Shown here one piece after another: positions 17,062 through 25,813 of a DNA stretch of 64,000 nucleotides. The stretch covers positions 79,519 through 143,518 of the forward strand of contig NZ_OGTP01000017.1 in the NCBI RefSeq assembly GCF_900258035.1, given 5' to 3'. Positions within the stretch are counted from its first letter, which is position 1. Each line of letters starts with the position of its first letter. A program made the position numbers and the translations under genes. The stretch comes from Caballeronia novacaledonica. Lineage in GTDB: Bacteria; Pseudomonadota; Gammaproteobacteria; Burkholderiales; Burkholderiaceae. The notes under the pieces were generated by a model. That model was not told the origin of the DNA, did no database searches, and worked only from the letters and a program-made list of their open reading frames with translations.

Positions 17062-19098
17062 CTACAGATCCTTCACGAGACGAAGCGCATCGTAGATGGC
17101 GGCGTGCGTGTTGCGCGCCGACACCGCATCGCCGATCCTGAAAAGCTGAAAGCGCCCTTCCGGATTTCGTTCGACGACTTGCGGCTTGCCGTCGATGAGC
17201 CGGTCGTAATCGACCGCGCCGAGGTTCGACGACAAAGGCTTCAGCTCGAAGTACAGTTCGTCCATCGGAATCGTGCCGTGATTGACGACGATCTGATCGT
17301 GGCGCTGCTCCTTCTTCACGCCGCCATAGTCGCTGCCGATCGTCGCGACCAGTTCGCCGCCTTCGCGCCGGACGGATTCGAGGCGGAACGTCACCGTGAA
17401 CGTCGTCGCGAGCTTCTGCAGCGAGCGCATGTAGGGCACGAGATTCATGCTCATGACTTCGGGCGAGAACGAGCGGTCGGGCGTCATCACTTCCACTTTG
17501 CCGCCGGCCTGCGCGATCGTTTCGGCGGCCTGCAGCGCGGCGTGATCGCCTGCATCGTCGAAGATCAATACGTTCGCGCCGGGCTTCACATCGCCGGAAA
17601 TGATGTCCCACGACGAGACGACGTGCTCGTTGCCTTCGCTGCAAATCTCCGTGTGCGGCATACCGCCGGTCGCGACGATCACCACGTCCGGATGCTCCGC
17701 GAGCACCGTGTCGTTGTCGGCCCACGTGTTGAACTTGAACCGCACGCCGAGCCGTTCGCACTGCGCCATGCGCCAGTCGATGATGCCTATCATCTCCTTG
17801 CGGCGAACGTTCTGCGCGGTCAGGCGAATCTGGCCGCCGGGATCGTTCATCGCTTCGAGCACGACGACATCGTGCCCGCGCTCGCCCGCGACGCGCGCCG
17901 CTTCGAGACCCGCCGGCCCCGCGCCCACGATCACGATCCTGCGCTTCGTCGCGGCGGGCTCGATCGTGTGCGGCATCTCCAGTTCGCGGCCCGTCGCAGC
18001 GTTGTGGATGCACAGCGCCATGCCGCCCTGATAGATGCGGTCGAGGCAGTAATTCGCGCCCACGCAAGGCCGGATATCGTCTTCCCTGCGCTCGATGATC
18101 TTGCGCACGATATGCGGATCGGTCATGTGCGCGCGCGTCATGCCGACCATGTCGATCTTGCCCGACTCGATCGCATGGCGCGCGGTCGCGACGTCCTGAA
18201 TGCGCGCCGCATGGAACGTGGGGAAGTCCGTCGCTCGCCGTATTTCGCCCGCGAAATCGAGGTGCGGGGCGCTCTTCATGCCCATGATCGGAATGACGTC
18301 GGTGAGCGCGGCGTCGGTTTCCAGATGCCCGCGAACCACATTGAGGAAATCGACGAGACCGCTGTTTTTCAGGCGCTTCGAAATCTCGATGCCTTCTTCC
18401 TTCGTGATGCCGCCCGCCATCATTTCATCGGCCGTATAGCGAATGCCGAGAAGAAAGCGCTCGCCGACGCGCCCGCGCATCGCGCGCAGCACGTCGAACG
18501 TGAAGCGCATGCGGTTCTCCAGCGAGCCGCCATACGGACCTTCGAGCGTGTTCGTCAGCGGCGACCAGAACTGGTCCATCAAGTGACCATAGGACTCGAT
18601 TTCCAGCCCGTCGAGGCCGGCTGCTTTCATGCGCTCCGCCGCATCCGCGAAATCGCGAACGATACGTTCGATATCCCATTCCTCCAGTTTCTTGGGGAAA
18701 GCCCGGTGCGCGGGCTCGCGATTGTGCGACGGCGAGACGGCGGGAAGCCAGTCGCCTTTGTCCCAGCGCGTGCGCCGGCCGAGATGCGTCAACTGGATCA
18801 TGACCTTCGCGCCGTGCTCGTGGCATTCGTCGACGAGATCCTTCATCCACGGCACGACTTCGTCCTTGTACGCGAGGATGTTGTTGAAGACCGGCGGACT
18901 GTCCTTTGACACCGCCGCGGAGCCCGCCGTCATTGTCAGCGCGATGCCCGCCTTCGCCCTTTCGACGTGATACGCGCGATAGCGCTCCTTCGGCAGCCCG
19001 TCCTCGGCGTACGCCGGCTCATGCGACGTCGTCATGATCCGGTTGCGAAAAGTAAGGTGTTTCAGCGTGTACGGCTGCAGCAACGGATCCGTGGACAT
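17062..19098 (-). CDS. TMADH-like flavoprotein (DgcA/N-methylproline demethylase type)
   Basis: A 678-residue two-part enzyme. Residues about 1-365 form an OYE-type FMN barrel (DPLLQPYTLKHLTFRNRIM, QLTHLGRR, the YGHLMDQFWSP active-site stretch). Residues about 375-678 form a dinucleotide-binding module (IVIVGAGPAGLEAARVAGERG). Relatives demethylate trimethylamine, dimethylglycine or N-methylproline. The iron-sulfur segment reads CVGANYC...C, with Ala where TMADH has its second cysteine. The start at 19098 is a family-consistent MSTDPLLQPY. It is divergent from a TetR gene. A paralogue sits at 48506-50533. Confidence 0.88.
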   Translation of the reverse strand: MSTDPLLQPYTLKHLTFRNRIMTTSHEPAYAEDGLPKERYRAYHVERAKAGIALTMTAGSAAVSKDSPPVFNNILAYKDEVVPWMKDLVDECHEHGAKVMIQLTHLGRRTRWDKGDWLPAVSPSHNREPAHRAFPKKLEEWDIERIVRDFADAAERMKAAGLDGLEIESYGHLMDQFWSPLTNTLEGPYGGSLENRMRFTFDVLRAMRGRVGERFLLGIRYTADEMMAGGITKEEGIEISKRLKNSGLVDFLNVVRGHLETDAALTDVIPIMGMKSAPHLDFAGEIRRATDFPTFHAARIQDVATARHAIESGKIDMVGMTRAHMTDPHIVRKIIERREDDIRPCVGANYCLDRIYQGGMALCIHNAATGRELEMPHTIEPAATKRRIVIVGAGPAGLEAARVAGERGHDVVVLEAMNDPGGQIRLTAQNVRRKEMIGIIDWRMAQCERLGVRFKFNTWADNDTVLAEHPDVVIVATGGMPHTEICSEGNEHVVSSWDIISGDVKPGANVLIFDDAGDHAALQAAETIAQAGGKVEVMTPDRSFSPEVMSMNLVPYMRSLQKLATTFTVTFRLESVRREGGELVATIGSDYGGVKKEQRHDQIVVNHGTIPMDELYFELKPLSSNLGAVDYDRLIDGKPQVVERNPEGRFQLFRIGDAVSARNTHAAIYDALRLVKDL

Positions 19099-19161
19099 GA
19101 ATGCCTCATCGAAGCGAGTGGGGACGAAACGCCTGTTGTGAACCAAGAGTAGAAGTTATGT

Positions 19162-19171
19162 ACACATGTGT
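19162..19171. promoter_or_regulatory. Palindromic operator candidate for the TetR regulator
   Basis: ACACATGTGT is a perfect 10-bp palindrome (extended imperfectly on both sides) in the middle of the 127-nt divergent region between the demethylase (start 19098) and the TetR gene (start 19226). Location and symmetry fit a TetR operator controlling both directions. No binding data are implied. Confidence 0.45.
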
Positions 19172-19185
19172 CAAGTAGGGAGACA

Positions 19186-19224
19186 ATGGTGTACAGTGAA
19201 CGGATTGAATCCGGAAAAAAATGA
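19186..19224 (+). other. Possible 12-codon leader ORF before the TetR gene
   Basis: A short frame (MVYSERIESGKK) begins seven bases after AGGGAG and ends in TGA one base before the TetR start codon, after a run of seven A. Such tight spacing could allow translational coupling to the regulator, whose own start lacks a clear ribosome-binding site. It may equally be chance. Confidence 0.25.
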
Positions 19225-19225
19225 A

Positions 19226-19855
19226 ATGGACGAGACGCTCGACGTGGTGCGCGGCTCCGCCGACATGTGGCTGGACGCGGCGTTCGAAGGCCTTCTCGAA
19301 GGCGGCGTGGAGGCTGTTCGCATCCTGCCGCTCGCAAAAAAGCTGAATCTTTCGCGAACGAGTTTCTACTGGTTCTTCAAGGATCGCGAGGAACTGCTTG
19401 CCGCCCTGCTCGACCGATGGAAAGAGAAGAACACGGGCAACTGGATCGCACGCACGGAGGCTTACGCGGACAGCGTGTGCGAAGCGATGCTGAACGTCTT
19501 CGACTGCTGGTTCGACGACACGATTTTCGACTCGCGCTTCGAGGCTGCGATCCGCAACTGGGCGCAGCAGTCGCCGGACATCGCGCAACGGATGGCTCAG
19601 GACGATGCGCAGCGCATCGCCGCGCTGACGGCGCTATTCGAGCGATTCGACTATGAGCCGCGCGCCGCGGATGTTCGCGCGCGCGTCGCCTATTTCACGC
19701 AGGCCGGCTATGTGTCGACGAAGCCCGACGAAGACATGTCCGTTCGCATGATGCGCATTCCGGAGTACGTCGAAGTCTTCACGGGCGTGCGGCCGAAGAA
19801 GCACGAGCTTCAGCGCTTCTACTCGCGGCGCGGGTTCGAGTTCGAATTCGAGTGA
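19226..19855 (+). CDS. TetR-family regulator
   Basis: A 209-residue protein from ATG 19226. The N-terminal helix-turn-helix is seen as EGGVEAVRILPLAKKLN then SRTSFYWFFKDREELL; the rest is a helical ligand domain. A GTG at 19196 is an alternative start. It is divergent from the TMADH-like demethylase, which it probably represses. Its last 37 bases, encoding FEFEFE-type repeats, overlap the 3' end of the convergent ProC-like gene. Confidence 0.85.
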   Translation: MDETLDVVRGSADMWLDAAFEGLLEGGVEAVRILPLAKKLNLSRTSFYWFFKDREELLAALLDRWKEKNTGNWIARTEAYADSVCEAMLNVFDCWFDDTIFDSRFEAAIRNWAQQSPDIAQRMAQDDAQRIAALTALFERFDYEPRAADVRARVAYFTQAGYVSTKPDEDMSVRMMRIPEYVEVFTGVRPKKHELQRFYSRRGFEFEFE

Positions 19856-20625
19856 GCGTGTTCCTTCGGAGTCAGTTGCTCGAACACATGCTCGCAGGCG
19901 GCTTGCCATGCCGCATTGGCGCCGAGTTTTTGCAGCACATCGAGGCCTTGCGCCGTATAAGTGCCCGCCGTCGCGATGGACGAACCGATTTCCCCAATCT
20001 CCGATGACGACTTGTATCGCGAGTACGCCACGCAATCTTCGACGCCACTGAGCACCAGTTGTCTCGCGTCTTCGGGTGCGAAGCCTTTCTGAACGAACCA
20101 TTGCTGAAGGTCGTGAAGCAGGAAGTAGAACCATCCGTTCATGCATGCGCCGACGGTGGCGAGTTCGAATTCGCGTTCGGTCGCGAGCGGTACGGGATTG
20201 CCCAGCGCCGCGAGCAGTGGCGCCATCGCTGAATCGGCGGGATAAATCGCGACCGTCGAGCGATTGATCTCCGCAGCGAGAGACAGCATCGCGCGCGTGC
20301 ATTCGCGGGCGCCGAACATCCGCTGCAAATCGCCGGCCGGCACGCCGCTGACGACGGAAATGAGCGGAACGTCCGGCTTCAACCTGATCTCCTGCGCGAG
20401 TTCGTCGAGTTGTCCCGGACGAACGCCGATGAGCACGACATCGGCGGCATCCGCGACTTCCTGGTTATCGCGCATCAGCTTGCAGCCGATATCTCTGGCG
20501 AGACTTTCCGCCCGCGCGCGGCTTCTGGGCGAGAGAAGAAACGTCGCGTCGCTGCTGGCGCGATGCCATCCTCGAATCATCTTCTCGGTCAGATCGCCGA
20601 CGCCGAGCACTCCGAGCTTGATCAT
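19819..20625 (-). CDS. ProC-like NAD(P)-dependent reductase
   Basis: A 268-residue member of the pyrroline-5-carboxylate reductase family with the N-terminal Rossmann fold (IKLGVLGVGDLTEKMIRG), the VVLIGVRPGQ strand and ISVVSGVP. ATG 20625 follows GGAGAAAG. The dinucleotide loop GVGDLT is less glycine-rich than in true ProC (GxGxMG) and the C-terminal proline-binding block is divergent, so it may reduce another cyclic imine or serve a different role. Proximity to an N-methylproline-type demethylase makes a link to proline derivatives plausible, but this is inference. Its C-terminus has an SNSNSN repeat, antisense to the TetR tail. Confidence 0.7.
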   Translation of the reverse strand: MIKLGVLGVGDLTEKMIRGWHRASSDATFLLSPRSRARAESLARDIGCKLMRDNQEVADAADVVLIGVRPGQLDELAQEIRLKPDVPLISVVSGVPAGDLQRMFGARECTRAMLSLAAEINRSTVAIYPADSAMAPLLAALGNPVPLATEREFELATVGACMNGWFYFLLHDLQQWFVQKGFAPEDARQLVLSGVEDCVAYSRYKSSSEIGEIGSSIATAGTYTAQGLDVLQKLGANAAWQAACEHVFEQLTPKEHAHSNSNSNPRRE

Positions 20626-20787
20626 GCGCTTGCTTTCTCCTCGCTGAAGCCTGAGTTGTCGAACCGAATATCGTGCAGATGGCGCACATTGCACGAAGCA
20701 CTATATCCGTATGCGCGCCTGGCCGCTTCCGCTGCACGGATCCGAATCGGCGCATAGACTGGCGCGAACGATATTCGGAGTGACTTC

Positions 20788-21171
20788 ATGAGCGAACAGC
20801 GGATTCGAGAAGCGCTGAATGCGCACTGGCTCGCATCGGCGAATGGCGACCTCGACGCCGAGCACGATATCTACGATGACGATGCCACATGCGACTATCC
20901 GCAATCGGGTGAACGTATCCGCGGACGGACGAATTTGCAGGCATTGCGGGGACATCATCCGGACAAGCCATCCGGTTTCGATGTCAAACGCATTCAGGGC
21001 GAAGGCAATCTGTGGATCACGGAATACATGATCTCGTATCAGGGGCAGGCGGCCTATACGGTCAGCATCATGGAATTCCGCGATGGCAAGGTGATTCACG
21101 AAACCCAATATTTTTCTTATCCATTCGAAGCACCGGCCTGGCGAAGTCAGTGGGTTCAGCGAATGAATTGA
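20788..21171 (+). CDS. SnoaL-like/NTF2-fold protein
   Basis: A 127-residue single-domain protein with the NTF2-like pattern: REALNAHWLASANGDLDAEHDIYDDDATCDYPQSGERIRGR, then WITEYMISYQG and a closing EFRDGKVIHETQYF strand. Relatives are isomerases, hydratases or ligand-binding proteins of unknown substrate. The gene stands alone between the divergent ProC-like gene and the peptide precursor. No other gene is evident in 21172-21371. Confidence 0.8.
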   Translation: MSEQRIREALNAHWLASANGDLDAEHDIYDDDATCDYPQSGERIRGRTNLQALRGHHPDKPSGFDVKRIQGEGNLWITEYMISYQGQAAYTVSIMEFRDGKVIHETQYFSYPFEAPAWRSQWVQRMN

Positions 21172-21371
21172 CAGGCGAATGTCTGTGTCTCGCCGACAGC
21201 AAGCCTTCGAACTGTCGTTCGCGAGCCGTCGCGTTACACCGCTGCGTGTCCGCATAAATCGGCTCAAAGCCCATGAACAAAGACTTCCGCGCTCATTGGC
21301 ACGCCGCGTGCAAATGTACGAATGGCGATAGACACGTCGTCATTCACTTTACTTTTGCCAGGAGACCCGCC

Positions 21372-21614
21372 ATGACCAATTTGACCATCAACGATCTGCC
21401 TCGCGTCGATACCCTCGACCGCGATACGATGTCCGCCGTGCGCGGCGGCATCGCGTACGTGACCCTGCCGCCGGGCAACGAGAACACGCTTCCCGGATTG
21501 CCCTCGCTGCCGGCGTCGTGGCCCACCGCCGCCGCGATCCTGAAGGAACTGAACCTTCCGCTGCCGTTGCATGTTGCGCCGCAACCCGCGACGCAGGACC
21601 CTCGTCTGCTTTGA
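21372..21614 (+). CDS. Double-glycine-leader small peptide precursor
   Basis: An 80-residue product from ATG 21372, preceded by AGGAG. The N-terminal 26 residues (DLPRVDTLDRDTMSAVRGG at the end) look like a bacteriocin/pheromone-type leader ending in Gly-Gly at residues 25-26. The remaining 54 residues are rich in Pro and Leu (TLPPG, LPGLPSLP, LPLPLH) with no cysteine. Leaders of this type are cut and exported by C39-peptidase ABC transporters; none is in this window. Similar RGG small proteins occur in Burkholderia and Pseudomonas without known roles. The frame is open upstream to 21273, but the ribosome-binding site decides for 21372. Confidence 0.65.
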   Translation: MTNLTINDLPRVDTLDRDTMSAVRGGIAYVTLPPGNENTLPGLPSLPASWPTAAAILKELNLPLPLHVAPQPATQDPRLL

Positions 21615-21643
21615 GCACGGGCCGGGGCCGACTCGACGCGCCT

Positions 21644-21976
21644 TCATCGTTCGAAATAGATCGCAATCCAGACGGTCTGCTCTTCGGCATGCGTCCACGC
21701 CACGCGATGCCGGCAATGCGGCTCGATTAAAACGTAGTCGCCCGGACGCATGTCGTGCCGCGTCGAGTTCTCTTCGAATTCGAGCACGGCCGCGCCCGAT
21801 AGCAACGCGACCCATTCGGCGCGCGGGTCGTCGTACCAGAATCCTGCGGGGCTCGCGTGCCCCATCGACACGATGCGCTCCACGTTCAGGCGCTGCCCCG
21901 TGACGAGCATGTCGATCCGCTCTTCGATGCCGCGCTTCGCTTCGATACCGAACAGGTTTCCCGTTTGCAGTTGCAT
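21644..21976 (-). CDS. Small cupin-domain protein
   Basis: A 110-residue single cupin: EWVALLSGAAVLEFEENS, HDMRPGDYVLIEPHCRHRVAWTHAEEQTVWIAIYF. The second cupin motif has H at the expected place; the first motif is poor in His, so metal binding is uncertain. It resembles a group of small bacterial cupins of unknown role. It ends 29 nt from the convergent peptide gene. Confidence 0.75.
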   Translation of the reverse strand: MQLQTGNLFGIEAKRGIEERIDMLVTGQRLNVERIVSMGHASPAGFWYDDPRAEWVALLSGAAVLEFEENSTRHDMRPGDYVLIEPHCRHRVAWTHAEEQTVWIAIYFER

Positions 21977-22073
21977 GGATCGACCTCGCGTCTGGGTTCG
22001 AATTCAACTTCGCTGCGTCATTGCCGTTATACAGGGTCAGCGTGTCCGTCAATCTCGTCGATCCGAGTGAGCA

Positions 22074-23591
22074 ATGTCCAGGATTCATCTTTGGAAGGAA
22101 ACCAGCCCTGTCGCCAGAACGCGCTTCTATCTGACGTCCGCGCTCGTCGTGGCGCTGCTGTCGATACTCGTCGCGCCGCGCCCGCTGGTTTTTCCGCTCG
22201 ATGATCCGTACATCACGATTCATAACGCCGACGTACTTCTATCCGGCGTCGATCACAACTACAGCACATCTGCGCTGACGGGCGCAACGAGCGAGATTCA
22301 TCTGTTGCTCGTCGCGTTCGGCACGTTGTTTCTGCCTTCATCCGTCGCGTTGTTCATGATTGGAATGGCGAGCGCGGTTTTCTATGCGACGGGACTGGCG
22401 CGCATCGCCTTCCAGCTCGGCGCGTCGTGCGTGACGGCCGCGCTGTTCGTCGCGCTCGGCGTGCTGTGCGGGTCGACGCCCTTTCAATTGCTGAACGGAC
22501 TCGAGACCGGCCTCGCGATGGCCGTCGTCACGTGGGCGTTGTCTTTCGCGCTCGAGCGATCGCGATCCGTGCGTCTTCCGTTGCTATGCGGTCTCATGCC
22601 GTTCGTGCGTCCGGAACTGGCGGCGCTGTCCGGCTTGCTGATGGCCCGGCAGTTCTGGATGCGCGTGAGAGCCGGTGAGCACAAATGGGCGATCCGCGAT
22701 GTCCTGATCGCGGCAGGAATAGCGCTGCCGTTTCTGACGTGGACGTGGCTCTCCATCGGCTCGCTGATTCCGACGACCGCCAACGCGAAGCAACTCTACT
22801 TCGCCGATCAGCATGCGCCCTGGAAAGCGAAAGCGGGCATGTTGATCGTCGGAATGTTGCAATCCGGGCTTCTGCCGCTCGCGGCGCTCGCCGCGCTTGC
22901 ATGGCGCTCCAGACTGTGGACGCCGCTATTCCTGTACGTCGTTTCGTTTTTATTTGCGTTGTGGGCGACGTTTCCCGGCGGTTTCATCCATAACTACGGC
23001 CGTTACTTTTTCGTGTTGATGCCGGTGTTTCTGTATCTGACGCTGGATTACCTGAAGACGTCGCGGCTGAGCGGGATGTGGTTCGTCATATTGGCCGGAT
23101 GGACCGCGCTGATGCTGCCCGTCGGAATGAACGACTACTACGCGGACGAACTTCTCACTGCCCGGGAATATGTGTCGCTGGCGAAGTGGGTCAACACGAA
23201 CCTTCCGCCCGACGCCACGCTGCTGATCCACGATGCAGGCTATCTGTCCTACGCGACGTCGTTCAGGCTCGTCGATCTCGTCGGGCTGAAAACGCCGCGC
23301 AACGTCGTCTATCACCGCGCCTGCACGGCGCCCACGGAGGGCAAGGATCGGCGGCTCGCGGTGTCGTCCATCGCGATGACATCCGGCGCGACGTACGCCG
23401 TCATCATGCAGGACACGGCCGGTTTCTGGTCCTCGCTCGCCCGCGATCTGGAATCGACCGGATGGCATCTGCGAGAAGTCCGCGCGCCGGCGATCCGCCG
23501 CGGCTACGCGGTCTATGCGCTGACGCCGCCCGCTGATTCGAGCGTCGCATGCCGTATCGCCGGACCGACACTGACGGCGTTGCATCGTTAG
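22074..23591 (+). CDS. Polytopic membrane protein, GT-C glycosyltransferase-like
   Basis: A 505-residue protein with about ten to eleven hydrophobic segments in the first 350 residues and a soluble C-terminal domain (about 365-505). An acidic DDPY motif in the first external loop (PLDDPYITIHNADVL, about residue 42) resembles the catalytic Asp loop of GT-C enzymes that use lipid-linked sugars. Family assignment is tentative. The gene ends directly against the stop of the convergent LysR gene with no spacer. Confidence 0.6.
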   Translation: MSRIHLWKETSPVARTRFYLTSALVVALLSILVAPRPLVFPLDDPYITIHNADVLLSGVDHNYSTSALTGATSEIHLLLVAFGTLFLPSSVALFMIGMASAVFYATGLARIAFQLGASCVTAALFVALGVLCGSTPFQLLNGLETGLAMAVVTWALSFALERSRSVRLPLLCGLMPFVRPELAALSGLLMARQFWMRVRAGEHKWAIRDVLIAAGIALPFLTWTWLSIGSLIPTTANAKQLYFADQHAPWKAKAGMLIVGMLQSGLLPLAALAALAWRSRLWTPLFLYVVSFLFALWATFPGGFIHNYGRYFFVLMPVFLYLTLDYLKTSRLSGMWFVILAGWTALMLPVGMNDYYADELLTAREYVSLAKWVNTNLPPDATLLIHDAGYLSYATSFRLVDLVGLKTPRNVVYHRACTAPTEGKDRRLAVSSIAMTSGATYAVIMQDTAGFWSSLARDLESTGWHLREVRAPAIRRGYAVYALTPPADSSVACRIAGPTLTALHR

Positions 23592-24452
23592 TCATTTCAT
23601 CGGCACCAGCAAATCGCGCATCGCGTTGAGCGCCGCCGAAACGTGCCCTTTGCGCCAGACGAGCAGCGCATCGACACGCCCGAGTTCGCCCATCGGATGC
23701 AGGTCCACTTCGTCATCCAGCCGTGCGAGTTCGAGCACCGAGCGCGGCGCCACCGCGACGCCCGCCCCCGCCGCCACGCACGCGACGATCGCGTGATACG
23801 AACCCAGCTCCAGCACGCGCGCCGGCCTGATGCCCTGCTGCTCGTACCAGCGCATCGCGTACGAGCGGTACGCGCAACCGTGCTCGAACGCCACCAGCGT
23901 CAGATTCGTGGCCGTCGCCGGATGCTGTCCGCGCGGCGTGACGAGCGTCAGCTCCTCTTCGAACACAGGCACGAACTCGAACTGCTCGGCGGGCAGCGCG
24001 TCGGGCTCGATCGGACGGGCCATCACCGCCGCGTCCACTTCGAACGTGCGCACGCTCTCGATGAGCGCCCGCGTCACGCCCGTCGCCAGTTCGAGCGTCA
24101 CCTGCGGCCAGCGCTGATGGTAAGCCGCCAGCACGCGCGGCAGACGGCTCGCGGCGGTGCTTTCCATCGTCCCGAGCCGCAGACGCCCTTGCGGACGATT
24201 CTCGCTGACCGCGTGACGCGCTTCCTCGGCGAGCGCGAGCAGACGTTCCGCGTAGGGCAGCAGGGTTTCGCCGGCGGGCGTCAACACGAGACGCCGGCCA
24301 TCGCGGATGAAGAGGTCCGTGCCGAGCGTCTCTTCCAACTGACGAATGCGCGTCGTCACGTTCGACTGCACGCGGTTGAGCTTAGCCGCCGCCCGCGTCA
24401 CGCCGTTCTCGCGCACGACGGCCCGAAAAATCGTCAATGCCGACAAATCCAT
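23592..24452 (-). CDS. LysR-family transcriptional regulator
   Basis: A 286-residue regulator with the winged helix (DLSALTIFRAVVRENGVTRAA, then VQSNVTTRIRQLEETLGTDLF) and a ligand domain. It is divergent from the YbfB-type MFS gene at 24550, the usual partner of this LysR group. A T-N11-A element lies two bases upstream of its start codon, as in autorepressing LysR genes. Confidence 0.88.
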   Translation of the reverse strand: MDLSALTIFRAVVRENGVTRAAAKLNRVQSNVTTRIRQLEETLGTDLFIRDGRRLVLTPAGETLLPYAERLLALAEEARHAVSENRPQGRLRLGTMESTAASRLPRVLAAYHQRWPQVTLELATGVTRALIESVRTFEVDAAVMARPIEPDALPAEQFEFVPVFEEELTLVTPRGQHPATATNLTLVAFEHGCAYRSYAMRWYEQQGIRPARVLELGSYHAIVACVAAGAGVAVAPRSVLELARLDDEVDLHPMGELGRVDALLVWRKGHVSAALNAMRDLLVPMK

Positions 24453-24453
24453 G

Positions 24454-24468
24454 ATCTTTCCAGAAGAT
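24454..24468. promoter_or_regulatory. Candidate LysR box (T-N11-A)
   Basis: ATCTTTCCAGAAGAT has 5-bp inverted arms and fits T-N11-A. It sits between the divergent LysR and MFS genes, adjoining the LysR start, where it could serve autoregulation and activation of the transporter. Confidence 0.45.
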
Positions 24469-24549
24469 TGATTTCATCTCGATTATTCATTTTTCAAGAT
24501 ACATCGGTCAAGTTAGGATGTGGTTCGTTTCCGATACGCTCATCCGATC

Positions 24550-25743
24550 ATGGCCTCGTCCGTTCACGCTTCGTCGCTGCCGGTTCATCAAGCGCGCAAC
24601 GCTGCGCTCGCGTGCGCCGTCGTGCTCGCGGTGGCGCTCGGCGTCGGCCGATTCGCCTTCACGCCGCTGCTCCCGCTGATGCTGAAAAGCGGCGCGCTCG
24701 ATATCCGCCACGGCGGCTGGCTCGCATCGGCCAACTACGCGGGCTATCTGATCGGCGCGTTGTCGTGCGCGGCGATCCGCATCGATCACGCGCGCATGGT
24801 GCGCCTTGCGCTCGTCTGGACGATCGCGCTGACGCTCGCGATGGGCGTCGTCCATGTCTTCTGGGTGTGGGCGGCCATACGCTTCGCGGCGGGCGTGGTC
24901 AGCGCGTGGGCCTTCGTGTTCGCGTCGCAATGGGGCTTGCGGCGGCTCGCCGAACTCGACGCGCACGGCCTCGGCGGCGTGATCTATGCGGGACCGGGCG
25001 TCGGCATTGTCGCGACCGGCTTGCTCGGCGCGGCGGCCGCGGCGCTCGACGTGCCCGCGCCCTGGGTATGGATCGGATTCGCGGTCTCGTCGGGCGTGGC
25101 GGGCGCGCTCGTGTGGAAGACGCTCGTGCATCACGCACCGGCGACGCGTGCTCGCGCGAACGCCGCCGATCGCGCGGCGGCCGCATCGACGCACGTCGAT
25201 TCGATCGGGCTCGTCGGCCTCTATAGCCTCGCGGGGTTCGGCTATATCATCACCGCGACGTTTCTTCCCGTCATCGCGCGACAGGCGTTGCCGGGCTCGC
25301 CCTGGCCCGATCTGTTCTGGCCGGCGTTCGGGCTGGCGCTGATCGCGGGCGCGCTGATCGCCGCGCGGCTGCCGCTGTCGTGGGACAACCGGCTGCTGTC
25401 GGCGGCGTGCTATGTCATTCAGGCGCTCGGCATACTGCTCGGCATCGTGTTTCCGAGCGCGCTCGGCTTCGGCATCGGCAGCGCGCTGCTCGGCTTGCCG
25501 TTCACCGCGATCACCCTGTTCGCGATGCGCGAGGCGCGCCGGTTGCGCGGCGAAGCCGCCGCCGGCCTGATGGGATACGCGACCGCCGCATACGGGCTGG
25601 GACAGATCGCCGGTCCACTCGTCGCGGCGCCGATCGCCACGCATACGGGAACGTTCTCCATCGCGCTGTGGATCGCGGCGGCGGCGCTCGCGCTCGGTGC
25701 AGTCGGACTGATCTTGCTCGGCATGCGCGGCAAGCAGCGATAG
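24550..25743 (+). CDS. YbfB/YjiJ-type MFS transporter
   Basis: About 397 residues from ATG 24550 with twelve hydrophobic segments. The N-terminal VALGVGRFAFTPLLPLML is characteristic of the YbfB/YjiJ family, as is GWLASANYAGYLIGAL in the next helices. Substrates of this family are not firmly known. A GTG at 24520 is an alternative start. It is divergent from its probable LysR regulator. Confidence 0.85.
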   Translation: MASSVHASSLPVHQARNAALACAVVLAVALGVGRFAFTPLLPLMLKSGALDIRHGGWLASANYAGYLIGALSCAAIRIDHARMVRLALVWTIALTLAMGVVHVFWVWAAIRFAAGVVSAWAFVFASQWGLRRLAELDAHGLGGVIYAGPGVGIVATGLLGAAAAALDVPAPWVWIGFAVSSGVAGALVWKTLVHHAPATRARANAADRAAAASTHVDSIGLVGLYSLAGFGYIITATFLPVIARQALPGSPWPDLFWPAFGLALIAGALIAARLPLSWDNRLLSAACYVIQALGILLGIVFPSALGFGIGSALLGLPFTAITLFAMREARRLRGEAAAGLMGYATAAYGLGQIAGPLVAAPIATHTGTFSIALWIAAAALALGAVGLILLGMRGKQR

Positions 25744-25746
25744 CAG

Positions 25747-25785
25747 GATCGTCCTATCCGCGCGACGGGGCCGCGTGTCAAAGTC
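25747..25785 (+). promoter_or_regulatory. Conserved upstream element of the first GNAT paralogue
   Basis: GATCGTCCTA (25747-25756) and GTGTCAAAGTC (25775-25785) recur, with nearly the same 17-18 nt spacing, upstream of the second GNAT paralogue (45919-45956). Conservation of the blocks outside coding sequence suggests a promoter or operator shared by the pair. Confidence 0.45.
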
Positions 25786-25813
25786 GCAGGCATACTCTCA
25801 CGTGGAGCATGCC

